Shown here: piece after piece, positions 7,854 to 10,382 of the stretch
Layout: the number at the start of each line of letters is the position of its first letter
Numbering within the stretch: position 1 is the stretch's first letter
Assembly (NCBI GenBank): GCA_007128045.1
Contig: SKYG01000205.1
Coordinates: forward strand, 1 to 10,382
Length of the DNA: 10,382 nucleotides
Direction: 5' to 3'
DNA from: Bacteroidales bacterium
GTDB lineage: Bacteria; Bacteroidota; Bacteroidia; Bacteroidales; UBA7960
Made by a program: the position numbers and the translations under genes
Notes under the pieces: generated by a model
Databases searched by the model: none
Seen by the model: the letters and a program-made list of their open reading frames with translations, nothing else
What the model was told of the DNA's origin: nothing

Positions 7854-8156
7854 TTATCCAATCTTGATTCCGTTTCTTTTTATCTCGTCAAGGAAACCAG
7901 ATCTATCATTGTTCTTTTCAATTAAAACCGGTTCAATTCTATCATCAACCTGCCTTCTAAGTTTCCATAGTAAAGGGTTCACCGCAAAATAGTCATCTGA
8001 AATACTTTTTACAACTACCGCTACATCGATATCACTATCATCTCTGTTTGTATCTTTCGCATATGAGCCAAACAGATAAACTGATTCAAGGTCAAAATGT
8101 TCCCCCAGCAACAACTTATACTGCCTGACTTTATTTATAGCTTCTCTTTTATCCAT
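7854..8156 (-). CDS. MNT-type minimal nucleotidyltransferase (antitoxin-like), orphaned from its HEPN partner
   Basis: The 100-residue protein carries the nucleotidyltransferase signature GSYAK at 30-34 followed by SDIDVAVV at 41-48, giving the two metal-binding Asp residues D42 and D44; the third acidic position is probably in DDRIEPVLIE (71-80). This is the MNT domain (Pfam NTP_transf_2). Relatives are usually encoded with a HEPN-domain protein, and in studied MNT-HEPN toxin-antitoxin pairs the MNT enzyme adds AMP to the HEPN ribonuclease and silences it. Here the gene looks intact, with all core motifs present and normal length. Its ATG lies inside the last codons of a HEPN remnant that has lost its middle. 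It may be a leftover antitoxin, may act on another HEPN protein elsewhere, or may be decaying. It converges on the DUF6807 gene. Confidence 0.87.
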   Translation of the reverse strand: MDKREAINKVRQYKLLLGEHFDLESVYLFGSYAKDTNRDDSDIDVAVVVKSISDDYFAVNPLLWKLRRQVDDRIEPVLIEKNNDRSGFLDEIKRNGIKIG

Positions 8157-8253
8157 TGCTGCAATTCTTTAGTGAATTCAATAATTTCCATGCATTTCTC
8201 TTGTGTCAGACTTTTCATTAACCTATCAGCCAATATTTAACTTTATCATCCAT
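8135..8253 (-). pseudogene. HEPN-domain protein gene with its middle deleted
   Basis: On the minus strand, ATG at 8251-8253 encodes MDDKVKYWLIG and stops (TAA 8218-8220). In another frame, ATG at 8216-8218 encodes MKSLTQEKCMEIIEFTKEL and ends QQWIKEKL at TAA 8135-8137, overlapping the MNT start by 22 bases. The first piece resembles the N-terminus of HEPN proteins of the COG2250 type, which commonly begin with a KVKYWL-like helix. The second resembles their C-terminus, a K/E-rich helix ending in W-I/L-K-x-K/Q-L. The expected middle of roughly 85 residues, which includes the helical core and conserved His region, is absent, with the junction near 8221-8230. Intact members are about 125-130 residues. 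Position directly before an MNT gene is the usual one for the partner. Recognition is by pattern memory of short segments, so this needs alignment. Confidence 0.65.
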
Positions 8254-8534
8254 GTTTTGAAGTATTTATGCCCAAAGATAATATGTTTTTTTTATTCATT
8301 ATCCGGAATGGGAAAGATTCCAACTTGCCCGACAAGGTGCCAATCGCATAACCCAGCAGACACCAAATATTACCTTGATAAGGGGTTTACCAGTTTACAA
8401 TATTAGCTTTTCAAGATATTACTCCCGTTAGATGATCTTCTATCATACTTTCACGGACAATCTATATCCTTGCAAATCAGGAGAGATTACCGCGTACAAT
8501 TCCCCGATAATGGCAAACCGACAACTGAAATAGC
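8254..8534. other. 281-base stretch with no recognised gene
   Basis: This gap separates the HEPN remnant from the truncated DUF418 gene. Short frames exist on both strands, for example a plus-strand frame at 8203-8406, but it has no start context, family match or coherent composition. I see no tRNA, insertion-sequence ends, long inverted repeats or array. The only element noted is a possible -7 box on the minus strand next to the HEPN remnant. It is probably decayed sequence between deletion endpoints. Confidence 0.5.
8273..8280 (-). promoter_or_regulatory. Possible -7 element for the HEPN/MNT unit
   Basis: On the minus strand this reads TATCTTTG, an exact match to TAnnTTTG, 19 bases before the ATG of the HEPN remnant. 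No TTTG is found at the expected -33 distance. If active, it would still transcribe the remnant and the downstream MNT gene. Confidence 0.3.
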
Positions 8535-9026
8535 CTAAAATTTCTGCCACTTCATATAGGTAAGGCTTCGCCAGAGCCACTCGAAGGGACCGAAGCGAAA
8601 ACGGCGCAACCAGTATATACTGAAAGGTATCTGAAGACCGTAAATAACCAGCACCGGCAGGATTCCCAACCATGGAGGCATCTGACCGTACCAGCCCAGT
8701 CCATAACCATAAAACAGGAAAGAGGCAATAATGCTATGCATCAGATAATTGGTCAATGCCATGCGGCCAACGGCTGCCAACCATTGTGACAAACGTTTGA
8801 AGTGTCCATGGTGGGTTAGCAGTATAATTCCCGATACATAAGCGAGTGTGAGCATTGGGGCACCGAAAGAACCTAAAAGCATGGCAACAAAAGCAAACAA
8901 ATGGCATTTACATTCTTTTTTTAGCCATTCAAACTGATTATCGGACCATTCATTGTAATAGATTTTGCAATTCAATGGCAATGCAACATCTTTGCGCATA
9001 CAATGTAAAACAACATGAACAAACAT
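8535..9026 (-). pseudogene. C-terminal fragment of a second DUF418 family membrane protein
   Basis: The minus-strand frame encodes 163 residues, of which at least residues 46-158 (about 8553-8891) are the C-terminal domain of DUF418 proteins. Diagnostic stretches are AAVGRMALTNYLMHSI at 84-99, FYGYGLGWYGQ at 105-115 and RRFRFGPFEWLWRSLTY at 141-157, with a normal C-terminal end. The N-terminal half of the family, roughly 230 residues with the LRGFA and GDILVFYA motifs, is missing. The first 25 or so residues of the frame look like accidental coding and overlap both the promoter and the start of the plus-strand hydrolase. The lost boundary is therefore probably between about 8895 and 8960. A relative of the N-terminal half exists at the left edge of the window, but gene order and strand show it is a separate copy. 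The fragment is unlikely to be functional. Confidence 0.8.
8964..8994 (+). promoter_or_regulatory. Probable Bacteroidota-type promoter of the hydrolase pair
   Basis: TTTG at 8964-8967 is followed after 19 bases by CATCTTTG at 8987-8994: an exact -33 match and a -7 match to TAnnTTTG with one mismatch in its first base. Transcription would start near 9000, leaving about 15 leader bases before ATG 9015. It lies inside the open frame of the truncated DUF418 gene, on the opposite strand, which suggests that part of the frame is not true coding sequence. Confidence 0.45.
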
Positions 9027-9914
9027 ATTTTGTTGGATAATCTAACCGCTAATATCGGGGCATTGATCTCGGGCAGGAAGAAATTTTTTGCTGAAAGCAT
9101 CGACAGTCTGTCTTTTGAAGAACTGATCAGGTCAACTGAGTTATCTGTTCCTGTAGTCAATTCGGAGGGAACATTTGAGCTCGAAGCAACTACCGGCAAT
9201 ACTGGAACTTCAGACCCCGCATTCAGGGTCGAGAAATGGCTCGGAGATGACTACCCGACCATCATATACCACCATGGCAACAATGAAAGGCCCTTCGATT
9301 ACCGTAAAAGAGCAAAAAACTCTTTTATGAACATCTTTGTGAAAGCCAGAGATCAGTTCGAAGCAAACCTGATTGTTGTAAGAGCACCCTTTCACAATGG
9401 CACCCTGAAAGAGTATCAGAAAAAAATGTGGCGCCTTGAAAATTTCATGGCGATGATCTCTGTTTCGGCGACACTGAATGAATCCATTATCGCCGCTCTC
9501 AGAAAGAAAGGCAATGCTGCAATTATTACATGCGGAATCAGCCTCGGAGGATGGGTTACCAACCTTCACAGAAGTTATTACAACTCCTCTACCGCATATG
9601 TCCCGCTTATGGCCGGAACATTTCTGGGAGAACTGTTTATAAAAAGTAAATACCGCAAGTTTGCTTCTGAACATGCATTGCAATATCCAGACTCATTAAG
9701 GCAATTGTTGAACTACCATGATGACTTCAGCAAGGTAACCACCAAAAACGTCTACCCTTTGCTGGCAATCTATGACCAATATATTAAGTATGACGTGCAG
9801 AAACAAAGCTATGAAGGTCACCCTGTTGAAACTATTGAGGCGGGTCACGTCACCGGATCACTGAATAATGAGGCATTAAAAAATCATATCCTAAAGGTTT
9901 TAATAAATCACTGA
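9015..9914 (+). CDS. Alpha/beta-fold hydrolase, cytoplasmic, unknown substrate
   Basis: The 299-residue protein has no signal peptide. The alpha/beta hydrolase layout is visible: a strand leading to YHHGNNE at 85-91 (the HHG of the oxyanion region), then VVRAPFHNG at 121-129. The nucleophile elbow is CGISLGGW at 173-180 with Ser176 in a GxSxG motif. A probable acid Asp254 follows a strand (LLAIYDQ), and the catalytic His is in EAGHVTGS with His278. All three triad members are in the expected order. Substrate cannot be predicted; esters or acyl thioesters are typical of the fold. It starts about 15 bases behind a promoter-like site and is followed after 53 bases by a second, unrelated alpha/beta hydrolase on the same strand. 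It is divergent from the truncated DUF418 gene. Confidence 0.85.
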   Translation: MNKHILLDNLTANIGALISGRKKFFAESIDSLSFEELIRSTELSVPVVNSEGTFELEATTGNTGTSDPAFRVEKWLGDDYPTIIYHHGNNERPFDYRKRAKNSFMNIFVKARDQFEANLIVVRAPFHNGTLKEYQKKMWRLENFMAMISVSATLNESIIAALRKKGNAAIITCGISLGGWVTNLHRSYYNSSTAYVPLMAGTFLGELFIKSKYRKFASEHALQYPDSLRQLLNYHDDFSKVTTKNVYPLLAIYDQYIKYDVQKQSYEGHPVETIEAGHVTGSLNNEALKNHILKVLINH

Positions 9915-9967
9915 TTCACCTGGGAGGGCTGCCTGCCTCTACCTGACAGGAGCTTCCACAAATATAA

Positions 9968-10382
9968 ATGATCAACATGGGAAAAAGAATCATTAAAGTA
10001 AGCCTATACATCGTTGGCGGAATAATAACAGTAGTGTTGGGACTTTTAACCGGGCTGTGGTTTATCAGTCCGGGGAAAGCTGATCCGATAATCGACCCCG
10101 ACGGAAACCCATTGGAGGGCAGCATTTCTGTAATCGAAAAAATCACCCTGGGTGGTTTAGATCAGTATCTCATTATACGGGGTGCGGATGCAACCAAACC
10201 GGTAATGCTGTTTTTGCACGGAGGGCCGGGGAGCCCGGAGACTGCCTTCATGAAGCATTTTAACCGGGATATAGAAAATGATTTTGTCATGGTATACTGG
10301 GAGCAGCGTGGTGCGGGCAAGTCTTATTCAAAAGATATTCCTGTTGAAAGTATGAATATGGAGCAGTTTATCTCCGACACCA
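9968..10382 (+). CDS. Alpha/beta hydrolase of the proline iminopeptidase-like type, 3' end outside the window
   Basis: The frame is open from ATG 9968 to the window end, giving 138 residues. An alternative ATG at 9977 (MGKRII) is equally plausible. Residues 8-32 form an N-terminal hydrophobic helix (a signal anchor or uncleaved signal), so the enzyme is probably membrane-tethered facing the periplasm. The LFLHGGPGSPE motif at 81-91 is the oxyanion-hole signature of the proline iminopeptidase-like branch (peptidase S33 relatives), and VYWEQRGAGKSYS at 109-121 is the next conserved strand and loop of that branch. The nucleophile, Asp and His lie beyond the window and cannot be checked. Aminopeptidase activity is one possibility; many relatives are esterases or of unknown function. 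It probably shares a transcript with the preceding hydrolase. Confidence 0.87.
   Translation, partial: MINMGKRIIKVSLYIVGGIITVVLGLLTGLWFISPGKADPIIDPDGNPLEGSISVIEKITLGGLDQYLIIRGADATKPVMLFLHGGPGSPETAFMKHFNRDIENDFVMVYWEQRGAGKSYSKDIPVESMNMEQFISDT

Noticed and set aside
7836..7861. Bidirectional terminator between the convergent DUF6807 and MNT genes
   Set aside because: TGGAT and ATCCA form only a five-base stem with a long AT loop; position is suitable but the structure is not convincing.
8203..8406. Plus-strand 67-residue frame
   Set aside because: It overlaps the HEPN remnant on the other strand, has no recognisable family and no start signal; it appears to be chance.
8443..8673. Minus-strand 76-residue frame overlapping the DUF418 fragment
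   Set aside because: The neighbouring frame carries the diagnostic FRFGPFEWLWRSLTY segment, so this one is a shadow.
9210..9683. Minus-strand 157-residue frame inside the hydrolase gene
   Set aside because: It is the antisense shadow of a gene with a clear catalytic triad, and its Cys/Ser/Phe-rich composition is not protein-like.

Overview
The window looks like chromosomal DNA from a member of the phylum Bacteroidota. The evidence is a TonB-dependent receptor with an N-terminal carboxypeptidase-regulatory-like domain, a DUF6807 lipoprotein, a DUF418 membrane protein behind a serine hydrolase, start sites with little or no Shine-Dalgarno sequence, and several upstream elements matching the Bacteroidota promoter form (TTTG, 19-20 bases, TAnnTTTG). 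Genus and species cannot be told from the sequence alone.

Layout. On the minus strand from 2612 down to the left edge lies a two-gene unit: a membrane-anchored serine beta-lactamase-like hydrolase (678-2612) and, three bases later, a DUF418 membrane protein (674 down to the edge, 3' end missing). A 288-base divergent promoter region follows. On the plus strand from 2901 is a TonB-dependent outer-membrane receptor, a small four-helix membrane protein (5304-5720), a 21-codon reading frame (5724-5789) and a second small membrane protein broken by a frameshift (5786-6440). These four are tightly packed and probably co-transcribed. After a 204-base gap with a perfect -7 element comes a DUF6807 lipoprotein (6645-7835).

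The stretch 7836-9014 is a patch of decayed genes. On the minus strand it holds an apparently intact MNT-type nucleotidyltransferase (7854-8156), the collapsed remnant of its HEPN partner gene (8135-8253, middle deleted), about 280 bases with nothing recognised, and the C-terminal piece of a second DUF418 gene (8535 to about 8900 or beyond). The right side (9015 to the edge) is a plus-strand pair of unrelated alpha/beta hydrolases, the second cut by the window end.

No complete, obviously new system is visible. The points most worth a second look are the HEPN deletion that leaves an orphan MNT protein, the frameshifted membrane gene behind the TonB receptor, the in-frame tail after the stop at 5718-5720, and the truncated DUF418 copy whose lost 5' end coincides with the promoter of a hydrolase gene.
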